This document shows positions 6,981-14,196 of a stretch of DNA of 21,025 nt, piece by piece. The translations under genes and the position numbers were made by a program. The notes beneath the pieces were generated by a model. The model saw only the letters and a list, made by a program, of their open reading frames with translations. It did not search any database and was not told the origin of the DNA. This stretch comes from a virus. The stretch lies in IMG/VR virus record IMGVR_UViG_3300031785_000072, positions 1 to 21,025 of that record. One strand, written 5' to 3'. Position 1 is the first letter of the stretch; each line of letters starts with the position of its first letter.

Positions 6981-8087
6981 CTATAATTCTGCTGATAAAG
7001 TAAGTTCAGCGTTAGTAGTATCAATTATATACAAACCTCCTACATTACCTGTTGAACCATCTATATCTGAGTTATTTATAAGTGTAGTTACTTTTGTATT
7101 AGTTGAATTTAAAGCAACATCATTAAAATAATCACCATCAGCGTTTCGTATAAACTGAAAATCGTTTGTACCATCTGTACAAGATACTGTTGGATTTGCT
7201 CTCATTTCTACTGGGTGATACAAAAAGCCTATCATTAAAGTAGCATTATACTGCCAACCACTTGCAAAATAACTAGTTGCTGAACCTTTCGGTACAGGAG
7301 CATAAAAATATCTTTGACATCTAGCTAAATTATCTGAAAAAGATTCATGTGCAAAAGGCGTAGCAACTTCTCCTAATTCCCATTGAACACCTGTTATTAA
7401 CCAATTATAACTTGTATTACCCAAAACATTTACTTGCCCTACAGCAGAATTTGCAGCAGTATCATCAGCCCAAGTAGTTTGTAATGACCCACTTGTAAAA
7501 TTAGAACCTGCAAGTAACCAAAAATCTAGTGTCATGCTTTGTGCATTATCGTCATCTAAAGGGTCGCCTGTTGATGTATCACCTGCAAAGGTAATCGTTT
7601 TATGTTCCCAAGTATCTGCTGTATTTATTGTATATGATTTAGATATTTGTCTTGAATTATCGTGGTCATACAATCTACATATATGTGTTCCTGTTAATCC
7701 TGATTTTACCCAAAAAGAAACTGTGCTTGATTTAGCTGTTGAAAAACCTTTTTGTAACCTTTGTAAAAATTGACCTTCAAAACATTGTCTTATTATTGCA
7801 TACTGTGCTGTTCCAGTTGAGTCAGCAGTTGTTACATCTATTTTAAGACTATTATTAAAACCTTGACCTGATGGTAAATCTGTTGCTTGTGACATAGTAA
7901 TCGTAGCACCAGTGTTATCAAGAAATTTCCAACCATCACACGAATAATAACCAGATGCAGTTATACCTGCAGCACTTGTTGGTCTTTGACAAATAGCCAT
8001 ATCACCATTCATAACTATGTTACGATTAGCTAAACTACCTGCTTCAGATGCTGTAGCTAAATCTGCAAATGTTCTTGCTCTGCTCAT
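6981..8087 (-). CDS. Tail fibre / receptor-binding protein with jelly-roll module
   Basis: A 368-residue protein. After a short N-terminal helix (RTFADLATASEAGSLANRN) comes NIVMNGDMAICQRPTS (23-38) and then YYSCDGWKF (47-55). That is the start of a carbohydrate-binding-module-like jelly-roll found on many phage fibres (N..iNG.f...QR...y..D.W.f). Strands STVSFWVKSGLTG and TWEHKTITFAGD continue this fold, and the module closes with WLITGVQWELGEVATPFAHE (229-248) and LARCQRYFY. In this family the closing block (tGvQlE.G..aTpFe.rs...eL..CQRYy) is diagnostic to my knowledge. Residues 265-368 form another beta-rich tip. No S74 domain is present. The start follows the upstream stop directly, with GGAGGAAG as its SD. 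It probably binds host surface glycans. Confidence 0.85.
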   Translation of the reverse strand: MSRARTFADLATASEAGSLANRNIVMNGDMAICQRPTSAAGITASGYYSCDGWKFLDNTGATITMSQATDLPSGQGFNNSLKIDVTTADSTGTAQYAIIRQCFEGQFLQRLQKGFSTAKSSTVSFWVKSGLTGTHICRLYDHDNSRQISKSYTINTADTWEHKTITFAGDTSTGDPLDDDNAQSMTLDFWLLAGSNFTSGSLQTTWADDTAANSAVGQVNVLGNTSYNWLITGVQWELGEVATPFAHESFSDNLARCQRYFYAPVPKGSATSYFASGWQYNATLMIGFLYHPVEMRANPTVSCTDGTNDFQFIRNADGDYFNDVALNSTNTKVTTLINNSDIDGSTGNVGGLYIIDTTNAELTLSAEL

Positions 8088-9734
8088 CTACGCTTCCTCC
8101 AATGTCTTTACTTTGGCTTCTAATGTTTCTATTCGTGTCATTGCTTCCTGTAAGGCTTTGACTGCTTTCATATAAAGAACAGAATACATAACAGCTTTTA
8201 CCTTAGATTTTTCTTCAACTTTTTTTTCATAGCCTTTAACATCTCCAACTTTTTTACCATCTGGTATAGTATCTGCTTCTTTATAATAAATAGGTTTATC
8301 TGTATCATCTACTATTGTTCCAAAACTTGAATCAATCGCTACATCACCTTCAGTTGGTGCTGTTTCTCTAATTAATTTTGGACTAGTTGTTTCTAATTCT
8401 TGTGCAATAACACCAATCTGTGACCATGCTTTCTCGCCATATTTTTCAATATCATCTTTCTTTTTAAAGTTTCTAATCTTTAAATTTTTAATATCATCCC
8501 ACTGAGAACTAGAATCAACAATATCTTGTTTTAATCTTTCATCAGATAAAGAACCATAAGAGTTGTCGTGATTAACTATATCACCATCACTATATACAAG
8601 TAATCTCGTATTTCCACTATCATTACAACTTATAAAATAATTACTATTATTATCCATAGCAACTTGAGGTGTTCTAATAGCTATACCAAATGGACTATTT
8701 GTACTTTCATTATCAAGTATCATAGAAGTGCCACTTGCAGAAGTAGCATTTACTGTTAAATTACCAGTAGAAGAAAGTACCATTCTTTCACTGCCCTCTG
8801 TTGCAAAACCCATTCCACCACTACCATGATAATATTCAATTCTTCCTACAGTATTATTTCCAGTTCCATCATTAAAATATATTGAACCATAACCACTTGT
8901 TCCACTTATTATACTCATTCCAGAAGAACCAGATGTTGATGATTTTTCAATAATTAAACCATTACCATAACTATTATATTGAGTTGGGTCTGTAACACCT
9001 ATTCCAACTCTACCACTAGAATCAATTCTCATTTGTTCTGAAGTGTTAGTACCAAACCTTATATAATTATCATCGTGCTTATATTGTATAAAACCAATAT
9101 CATTATCACCATCATCACCAAATATAATTCCACCATAATTTGTATTACCAGTTAAAATATTAATTCCAGTTTCTCCGTCACTTTCTATGACCACTCCAGA
9201 ATTAGTATGTGGTGTTCCTTGACCACTTGAACCTTCAATAACATGAAGAACATTAGTACCACCTTTTATTTTAACGTGGTCATCTCCTGCTACCTTAAAA
9301 TGTATTTCATCATCTGTGTCTGCTGTAATACTAGAGTCTGCATCTGCATCTAATATTAATTCAGTTCCATTCATGTCTAACGTACTGTTAGCAGTAACTG
9401 TGCCACTATGCGTAACATTTCCACTAAATGTACCACCACTTGTAGCACTTACCATGTCAGCAACAGTAAATACGTCATAGACTATGACAGTCACTTCGTC
9501 ATTTGTATTGAGTGCTGATAGACCTGCTATCGTGTTAGCAGTGCTTGTGTTATAGTCTGTTGTTGGTTTTAATAAAACACCATTGAGATACACATCAACG
9601 TATGCACCATCTGTAAATGTTAGAGTAGCTCCATTGGCATCTGCTCCACTTACGGATGTGTCACCACTTGAAGCTAGATATATAAATCTATTTCTTACTC
9701 CAAATCCGTCTGTTGATCTTCCTATGTATGGCAT
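8088..9734 (-). CDS. Long tail fibre with C-terminal peptidase S74 chaperone
   Basis: A 548-residue fibre. It starts MPYIGRSTDGFG, the same five-residue start as the fibre at 10036-11010, then has a VDVYLNGVLLKPTTDYNT domain (46-63) typical of phage fibre bases. The shaft holds ELILDADADSSITADTDDEI (125-144) and repeated beta blocks (SSGRVGIGVTDP, NLTVNATSASGTS). Residues 395-548 are a peptidase S74 domain: SLSDERLKQDI gives Ser397 and Lys402, the expected dyad. WSQIGVIAQELE and a C-terminal coiled coil (IETLEAKVKTLEEA) follow. Compared with the S74 end at 4003-5430 this copy has a ~50-residue insertion rich in Asp/Lys between the VIAQELE block and the final helix. The chaperone is expected to drive trimerisation and then cleave itself at the Ser. 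Confidence 0.9.
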   Translation of the reverse strand: MPYIGRSTDGFGVRNRFIYLASSGDTSVSGADANGATLTFTDGAYVDVYLNGVLLKPTTDYNTSTANTIAGLSALNTNDEVTVIVYDVFTVADMVSATSGGTFSGNVTHSGTVTANSTLDMNGTELILDADADSSITADTDDEIHFKVAGDDHVKIKGGTNVLHVIEGSSGQGTPHTNSGVVIESDGETGINILTGNTNYGGIIFGDDGDNDIGFIQYKHDDNYIRFGTNTSEQMRIDSSGRVGIGVTDPTQYNSYGNGLIIEKSSTSGSSGMSIISGTSGYGSIYFNDGTGNNTVGRIEYYHGSGGMGFATEGSERMVLSSTGNLTVNATSASGTSMILDNESTNSPFGIAIRTPQVAMDNNSNYFISCNDSGNTRLLVYSDGDIVNHDNSYGSLSDERLKQDIVDSSSQWDDIKNLKIRNFKKKDDIEKYGEKAWSQIGVIAQELETTSPKLIRETAPTEGDVAIDSSFGTIVDDTDKPIYYKEADTIPDGKKVGDVKGYEKKVEEKSKVKAVMYSVLYMKAVKALQEAMTRIETLEAKVKTLEEA

Positions 9735-9737
9735 ATG

Positions 9738-10022
9738 TTATTCCGTCTTACCAGTATCTGGATTAAATGTCTTGTTTAAATTTTTCATTGAATTTTGCCA
9801 ATTATCAATTTGCGTCTTACACAAATCATATGCGTCTTTAATGTAATCATCATCTGACTTTCCATCAACTATAGTAAGCCATTTGTCAATTGCATAAAAA
9901 TTATTTTTTTCATCTGTAATTGCAAAACCTACTCGTTTTTTTAATGTACCATCATCTGAAAGAGTATTCTTTTCATTTACTTTTTCATCAGTAAAATCTT
10001 TTATTTTATAAGTTAATGCCAT
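9738..10022 (-). CDS. Small fibre-cassette protein (94 aa), unknown function
   Basis: A 94-residue soluble, charged protein beginning MALTYKIKDFTDEKVNEKN and continuing with a Lys/Asp-rich beta half (GTLKKRVGFAITDEKNNFYA). The second half is helical (DDYIKDAYDLCKTQIDNWQN, 57-76). I do not recognise a named family. The form (a ~90-residue protein starting .TYKI, beta then helix, between two large fibres) resembles small accessory proteins in marine phage tail cassettes. It has a good SD (AAGGAGAT) before the ATG, so it is translated independently. Three bases separate it from the next fibre start. A fibre chaperone or adaptor role is conceivable, because both neighbouring fibres share the MPYIG start. 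The sequence shows no catalytic residues. Confidence 0.7.
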   Translation of the reverse strand: MALTYKIKDFTDEKVNEKNTLSDDGTLKKRVGFAITDEKNNFYAIDKWLTIVDGKSDDDYIKDAYDLCKTQIDNWQNSMKNLNKTFNPDTGKTE

Positions 10023-10035
10023 TTTAAATATCTCC

Positions 10036-11010
10036 TTATGCCGCTAATACACCTACTGTGTAAACTGTATCACCACCTCTAGTATTTTTTAATGTAAATT
10101 GATATTGGCTTCCTGAACTAAATACACAAGCCATTTTACCATCTGTATCTGAAACAGCAAAATTTGTATCCCCAGTAAGATTAAATTCACTACCAATCCA
10201 AGAAACAAAAAACAAATTTGCATAACCTGTACTATGAACAGTTAATATAACAAGCATCCCTCCAGCAGGTGTGCCTGAAGTTATAGTTACACTTGCATCG
10301 TCTGCTAAAGTAAAAGTTGCAAAATTAGTCGTACTAATTCTAATAGCATCTACTTGACCTATACTCATAAATGTTTCACTATTTGCCGTAAAACCTAAAG
10401 AATGAGTGTTATTATCATATGTTATTTGTCCTGCATCTGTATCATCTACATCACCAAAACATATTCTTGAAACATTGTTTGCGTCAGTTAATAAAGACAT
10501 ACCAACAGCACCTGTGCCACCAACAACAAGATTATCAGCAGATGTGTTCGCTGTTCCAAAATTACTTGTTGTTTGGTCGCCTACATCTAAAATTAATCCT
10601 TTATCTGCAAGATGAGTTAAAGTTACATCGTTATCTGCTCCAAAATTTAACGCTGCACTATCCGATGCAAGACTTAAATCATCTCCTACAGAAACATCTC
10701 CTGTAAACGTACCATCTACGGCTGTAAGGTTTTGTGCCGCAGGATGTGTTGCTGTACTTACTGGTGTATTGTGGTGCATTACATAAATATTATTCGTGCC
10801 ACTTGGAGGAGCACCAGTAAACGTCAATGTAGTACCACTAATTGCATATGCTGTTGTTGGTATCTGTCTTACGTTCTCAACATAAACAGCTACACCATTT
10901 GTCGTTGCTGGTTTAGATAATGTAAATGCAGTCGTACTACCATTACCACTAAATGTATCTTTAGTGACTGATGCAAAGTTTACTGCTGGTGTGTTTCCTA
11001 TATACGGCAT
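10036..11010 (-). CDS. Tail fibre with MPYIG N-terminal tag
   Basis: A 324-residue fibre. The start MPYIGNTPAVNFASVTKDTF is a highly recurrent N-terminal tag in marine phage fibres. It leads into a phage fibre base domain (FTLSKPATTNGVAVYVENVR, then ISGTTLTFTGAPPSGT, 30-75). The shaft has VSVGDDLSLASDSAALNFGA and then DNDVTLTHLADKGLIL (about 109-141), a block shared with the S74 fibre at 4003-5430. The last ~90 residues form a beta domain (ADDASVTITSGTPAGGMLVI ... VYTVGVLAA) of the kind that ends non-S74 fibres. No protease or lyase motif is visible. An SD (AGGAGAT) precedes the ATG. The protein is probably a trimeric fibre anchored through the MPYIG end. Confidence 0.82.
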   Translation of the reverse strand: MPYIGNTPAVNFASVTKDTFSGNGSTTAFTLSKPATTNGVAVYVENVRQIPTTAYAISGTTLTFTGAPPSGTNNIYVMHHNTPVSTATHPAAQNLTAVDGTFTGDVSVGDDLSLASDSAALNFGADNDVTLTHLADKGLILDVGDQTTSNFGTANTSADNLVVGGTGAVGMSLLTDANNVSRICFGDVDDTDAGQITYDNNTHSLGFTANSETFMSIGQVDAIRISTTNFATFTLADDASVTITSGTPAGGMLVILTVHSTGYANLFFVSWIGSEFNLTGDTNFAVSDTDGKMACVFSSGSQYQFTLKNTRGGDTVYTVGVLAA

Positions 11011-11021
11011 TAGGTTATCTC

Positions 11022-11348
11022 CTACTCACTAATTGCATCAACAACAGAAACCCAAACATCTGCTGAACTTGCTGTATTACTTTGCACTTTTAAAACATCA
11101 TTATTCTGCATAACAATTTTAGCACCACCATCTAAAACTTGAATTGCACCCCCAGTAGGCACTGGTGCATTTTTAACAATGTAAAAATCATTTGAGCCAT
11201 CATGGATAAATACATCTATTGTAATTTGACTTGTTGTTGTATTTGCTACATTTATTCCTACTATGGCATCATCTGAATTTGCTGTTCTTAACGTAGAAGC
11301 ACTTGTTCCAACATTTCTTGCTTTATCTCTTTCAAAATCTTGTGCCAT
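11022..11348 (-). CDS. Small beta-rich virion protein (108 aa)
   Basis: A 108-residue protein, MAQDFERDKARNVGTSAST then beta strands (IVGINVANTTTSQITIDVFI, DFYIVKNAPVPTGGAIQV, NDVLKVQSNTASSADVWVSV). The order (polar start, NV/T turn, strand, D-N, FY-VKNAPVP, L..G-KIVMQNNDVLKV, DVW.SV) matches a small virion protein family met in T4-like cyanophages and marine podoviruses, where it accompanies fibre or neck genes. The 107-residue protein at 668-991 has the same strand order, so the two may be distant paralogues. It has its own strong SD (AGGAG). It lies between two fibres and has no signal, membrane segment or active-site motif. Confidence 0.75.
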   Translation of the reverse strand: MAQDFERDKARNVGTSASTLRTANSDDAIVGINVANTTTSQITIDVFIHDGSNDFYIVKNAPVPTGGAIQVLDGGAKIVMQNNDVLKVQSNTASSADVWVSVVDAISE

Positions 11349-11361
11349 TATATTCTCCTAT

Positions 11362-12897
11362 TCACAACGCTATAGCCATAGCTGTAGCGAACCCTTTTGT
11401 AGCTAATTCTTTACCTTCAACTGCTAATACACCTGCACTTGCTCTGGATAAAGTTGTATCACTTGCATGACCTAATTCTATATTACCAGATGTTGTTAAA
11501 CTTGTTAAAGTTCCAACTGATGTAATATTAGTTTGTGCTGCAGTTTGTAATGTACCTGCTAACTGTGTCGCTGTTAGTCTTCCTGTACTTGGATTATAAG
11601 TTAAATCACCATCACTCTCTAATCCAAGATTACCACCATCTACATCGCCACCTGCCGTAAAGACAATCGCATTATCTTCATTTGTGCTTTCATTGTCTGT
11701 AATTGTAACTGTAGTAGCAACTGCAGCAGTTCCAGAGTAACCACTAGAAGTAATTGTTCCTAATGAAGCACCACCATCTGAAAAAGTTATTGTACCACCA
11801 TCTGCATCTAATGTGATACCACCACTTGAATCTAGTGTTACAGTTGTTCCTGCAAGTTCTGCCGTACCATCTGCCGTAATTTGTATGTTAGCTGCTGCTG
11901 CATTGTCATCAGTTGTAACAATATCTAATGTGCCATTTGTTCCTACTGTTATAGTGGCTGTATCACTAGTAGAACCTGTCATGGTAATGACTTTGCCATC
12001 AATTGCCACATCATCTACAGTAAGAGCTGTAAGCGTTCCTAATGATGTAATATTGGTTTGTGCGGCTGTTGTTAGAGTTACATCAGCTATGTATGTTTTT
12101 ACACGGCTCATGTCAGATTTTCTGTTTGTGCCACCTCCACCATCGTCAACTATAATCTCATCTGCATCTGCAAGAGCAGCACCTATATCTGTTCCACCAT
12201 CAATATCTAATGCACTAATAGCAACCTTACCTGCTGTGGATATTGTATCAAGTTTAGTATCAGCAATTGCTGCACTAGATTTTATATCAGCGTTAACAAT
12301 GTTTGTTATTGTGTTATTATCAGAATCTATACTTTTGTTTGTTAATGTTTGTGTTATTGTTGTAGCAACTAAATCTGATGTAGTGGTAACATTTGCACCA
12401 TGATCTGGGAGCCTTAACGTATTGGCTGCTTGTGCAGAATGTGGTGCACCAATAAGAGTTTGTGCATGAGCATTTGAACTTTCACAATAGAACTTAATCT
12501 GTGATACAGCACCACCATCATTTTTAAGATCAATCAAACCACCTGCAATAAACAAATCATGTGGTATGGATACATGACCATCTGCATCTTCAAAAACTGC
12601 TTTATCAGCAGGGTATGTCATAAATATAGTTCTTGTACCAGATGACCAGTTGACAGCACTATTTGAGTTAGAACTAGCCAGAACAGTTGTTCGGGCTAAC
12701 GTAGTTCCAGAAGATGTAAATGTACCAATACCAATTTCAAAGTCAGTATTGTCAGTGCAACAATAGTAAGTTGTATCGCCATTATCAAGATTAGCAGTAA
12801 AAGTCTCAAAACCAGTTACAGCACCAGCTAACGTGTATGTTCCAGTGCCTGTTGTAGTTGTAGTTTCTTTTACTCTATCATGTATCTCTAAAGCCAT
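11362..12897 (-). CDS. Long tail fibre with repeated AAQTNITS blocks
   Basis: A 511-residue low-complexity fibre. The N-terminal domain (MALEIHDRVKETTTTTGTGT, then TLAGAVTGFETFTANL) is a recurrent particle-attachment module of marine phage fibres, as is the following YYCCTDNTDFEIGIGTFTSS. The shaft contains TITQTLTNKSIDSDNNTITN (180-199), VNADIKSSAAIADTKL (201-216) and two copies of TAAQTNITS(L/V)GTLT(A/S)LT (277-293 and 452-468). The block SAAIA..KL also occurs in the fibre at 6119-6784. The C-terminus (VLAVEGKELATKGFATAMAI) is a short helical end, not an S74 domain, so the protein ends without the self-cleaving chaperone of its two relatives. Its start shares one base with the previous stop. 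Function: tail appendage, probably receptor-binding or a shaft. Confidence 0.82.
   Translation of the reverse strand: MALEIHDRVKETTTTTGTGTYTLAGAVTGFETFTANLDNGDTTYYCCTDNTDFEIGIGTFTSSGTTLARTTVLASSNSNSAVNWSSGTRTIFMTYPADKAVFEDADGHVSIPHDLFIAGGLIDLKNDGGAVSQIKFYCESSNAHAQTLIGAPHSAQAANTLRLPDHGANVTTTSDLVATTITQTLTNKSIDSDNNTITNIVNADIKSSAAIADTKLDTISTAGKVAISALDIDGGTDIGAALADADEIIVDDGGGGTNRKSDMSRVKTYIADVTLTTAAQTNITSLGTLTALTVDDVAIDGKVITMTGSTSDTATITVGTNGTLDIVTTDDNAAAANIQITADGTAELAGTTVTLDSSGGITLDADGGTITFSDGGASLGTITSSGYSGTAAVATTVTITDNESTNEDNAIVFTAGGDVDGGNLGLESDGDLTYNPSTGRLTATQLAGTLQTAAQTNITSVGTLTSLTTSGNIELGHASDTTLSRASAGVLAVEGKELATKGFATAMAIAL
11494..11544 (-). repeat. Fibre-internal repeat copy B (TAAQTNITSVGTLTSLT)
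   Basis: This 51-base segment encodes residues 452-468 of the 511-residue fibre. It matches copy A at 12019-12069 in 15 of 17 residues. A 27-base core (11519-11545 against 12044-12070) is identical at 24 positions. It looks like an internal duplication that has diverged. Confidence 0.75.
12019..12069 (-). repeat. Fibre-internal repeat copy A (TAAQTNITSLGTLTALT)
   Basis: This is the first copy of the 17-residue block in the 511-residue fibre (residues 277-293), lying 525 bases upstream of copy B in reading direction. This block is a common shaft element in marine phage fibres. Confidence 0.75.
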
Positions 12898-13331
12898 TAC
12901 TTCAGCTCAATACTCAAGTTATTCGTGTTAATTCTAAATATATCATTTTGTGCAAGAGTTTTACTTGCATCCAAAGCACCTACAAACAGTATGTTACCAC
13001 TTGAACTTGCGTCTGCGATAAATACATGAGTGATTGTAACGTTGCCACTGTCTGTCTTTGCAGGAAACTCAATCTCACTTGCATTTTTTGCTGTCTGTGT
13101 ATCTGTTGAGTCAGCACCTATGGTTGTCCAATTAGTTGCAGTTACTTGCTGTCTAAGGTATCCACCAAAACTTGCTTCTGTTAAAGAGCCAGTTTCAGCC
13201 GCAGATACTGCCGTTGCTAGTCCAACATATATACTGTCACCTGGACTTGAGAAACTAAGAGAATTATTTTTAAATAAAAAATGTAATAATCTTCTCTCTA
13301 AATAGTTGGTTGCTGCATTTGAGGTTGCCAT
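12897..13331 (-). CDS. Phage tail protein of the gp80-like family (144 aa)
   Basis: A 144-residue protein with a recognisable phage pattern: an N-terminal helix NYLERRLLHFLFKN (9-22), then SIYVGLATAVSAAETGS, EASFGGYLRQQVTATNW (53-69), KNASEIEFPAKTDSGNVTIT (89-108), HVFIADASSSGNILFVGAL (109-127) and a final KTLAQNDIFRINTNNLSIEL. The family (YLE..LL.h......p...Y.gL......GGYaRq....F........G..THv.i.Da...G..L..g.l...k.v..GD..r...g.l.i.l) is common beside tail fibre genes of many phages and is usually annotated as a tail fibre-associated or gp80-like protein. It has its own SD (AGGAG). Its stop overlaps the 511-residue fibre start by one base, so it is probably part of the same appendage. The exact role is unknown. 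Confidence 0.8.
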   Translation of the reverse strand: MATSNAATNYLERRLLHFLFKNNSLSFSSPGDSIYVGLATAVSAAETGSLTEASFGGYLRQQVTATNWTTIGADSTDTQTAKNASEIEFPAKTDSGNVTITHVFIADASSSGNILFVGALDASKTLAQNDIFRINTNNLSIELK

Positions 13332-13341
13332 AATTTATCTC

Positions 13342-14196
13342 CTATGTCCTTGCTCTTCTAGGTAATCCTTGCCTATAAGCATCAGCATTTTCCCTAGCCT
13401 CACCTAAATCTTTTAATCTCATAAGTTCTTCATTAAATCTTTTTTCATACAAAGTCAAAACGTCTGGTTCACCTTTCATAAAAATATAACTCTCATAAAG
13501 CGATCCGTAAAGCAAAGCATTACGAGCATTTTTACTTAACCATGTTGTTGTTGTATCACTTGATATAGCAGATATGGCAGATGAAGCACCTGTTGTGCCA
13601 CCTGTCACTGTCTCACCACTTGTAAAAGCTGTAGTAGGTACAATGATTGTTAACTTGTTTGTACTGTCGTTTTTACTTTGTATTGTAGCTGTAGCACCAC
13701 TAGAAGCACCTGTTATTACTTCATTGACAGCAAGACTAGAGGAAGATGCAACTGTTAGTTCAATTGTACTGTCTGCTAAACTTGTTGGTCTATAATAATA
13801 ATGTAATTCTACAGAGTAATTACTGTTAGGTGTTGGTGCGAGTATAAAATTATCTACATCAAATCGTGCATAATACTTTGGTGCACCAGTAGTAGAACTG
13901 TTTGGATTATACTCTTGTATAAAGTTTACATCTTTTTCTAACAAAAACTCTATATTGCTAGAGTTTGTTATAGATAAACTAAAAGAAGCTAAATAATCGT
14001 CAGGCACAGATAAAAATCTATCTGATGATGTCGTAGCACTTGTCACGTTTTTACGAAATACTTCAAAGTCAACAGTTTTAAATATTCTGTTTTCTGCTGC
14101 TCTTATGAACTCTCTAAGGTTATTAACAAAAGTTGTTTCAGTATTCTCAGAGTAATCTTGTATGGTTGATTTTAATGTTGTTAATGTAAAACTCAT
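13342..14196 (-). CDS. Phage head-tail adaptor / tail tubular A-like protein
   Basis: A 284-residue protein with the helical start of an adaptor ring protein (TLKSTIQDYSENTETTFVNN, then FIRAAENRIFKTVDFEVFRK), a PDDYLASFSLSI segment, and PKYYARFDVDNFILAPTPNS (106-125). After that comes a YYYRPTSL strand, then a C-terminal helical part (AARNAL-like: KNARNALLYGSLYESYIFMK) with YEKRFNEELMRLKD. This architecture matches short-tailed phage adaptors (SU10-type or T7 gp11-like) to my knowledge. Residues ~145-212 look like an insertion: two copies of a small unit, LAVNEVITGASSGATATI (155-172) and FTSGETVTGGTTGASSAIS (191-209). It overlaps the preceding gene by one base (TAATG). It probably forms the ring between portal and nozzle. 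Confidence 0.75.
   Translation of the reverse strand: MSFTLTTLKSTIQDYSENTETTFVNNLREFIRAAENRIFKTVDFEVFRKNVTSATTSSDRFLSVPDDYLASFSLSITNSSNIEFLLEKDVNFIQEYNPNSSTTGAPKYYARFDVDNFILAPTPNSNYSVELHYYYRPTSLADSTIELTVASSSSLAVNEVITGASSGATATIQSKNDSTNKLTIIVPTTAFTSGETVTGGTTGASSAISAISSDTTTTWLSKNARNALLYGSLYESYIFMKGEPDVLTLYEKRFNEELMRLKDLGEARENADAYRQGLPRRART

Noticed and set aside
11362-11400. Palindrome-like GCTATAGCCATAGCTGTAGC near the end of the 511-residue fibre gene
   Set aside because: It is part of the codons for ATAMAIAL and has no T-tract, so it is not a terminator.
11813-12403. A 196-codon plus-strand frame
   Set aside because: It lies wholly inside the 511-residue fibre gene on the other strand. Its Val/Ser/Ala-rich product is the antisense of Thr/Asp/Ala repeats, and it has no SD or neighbours on that strand.
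3269-13331. Polysaccharide depolymerase or lyase among the fibres
   Set aside because: No lyase or hydrolase motif could be read in the fibre tips; only S74 chaperones and binding-type modules are supported.
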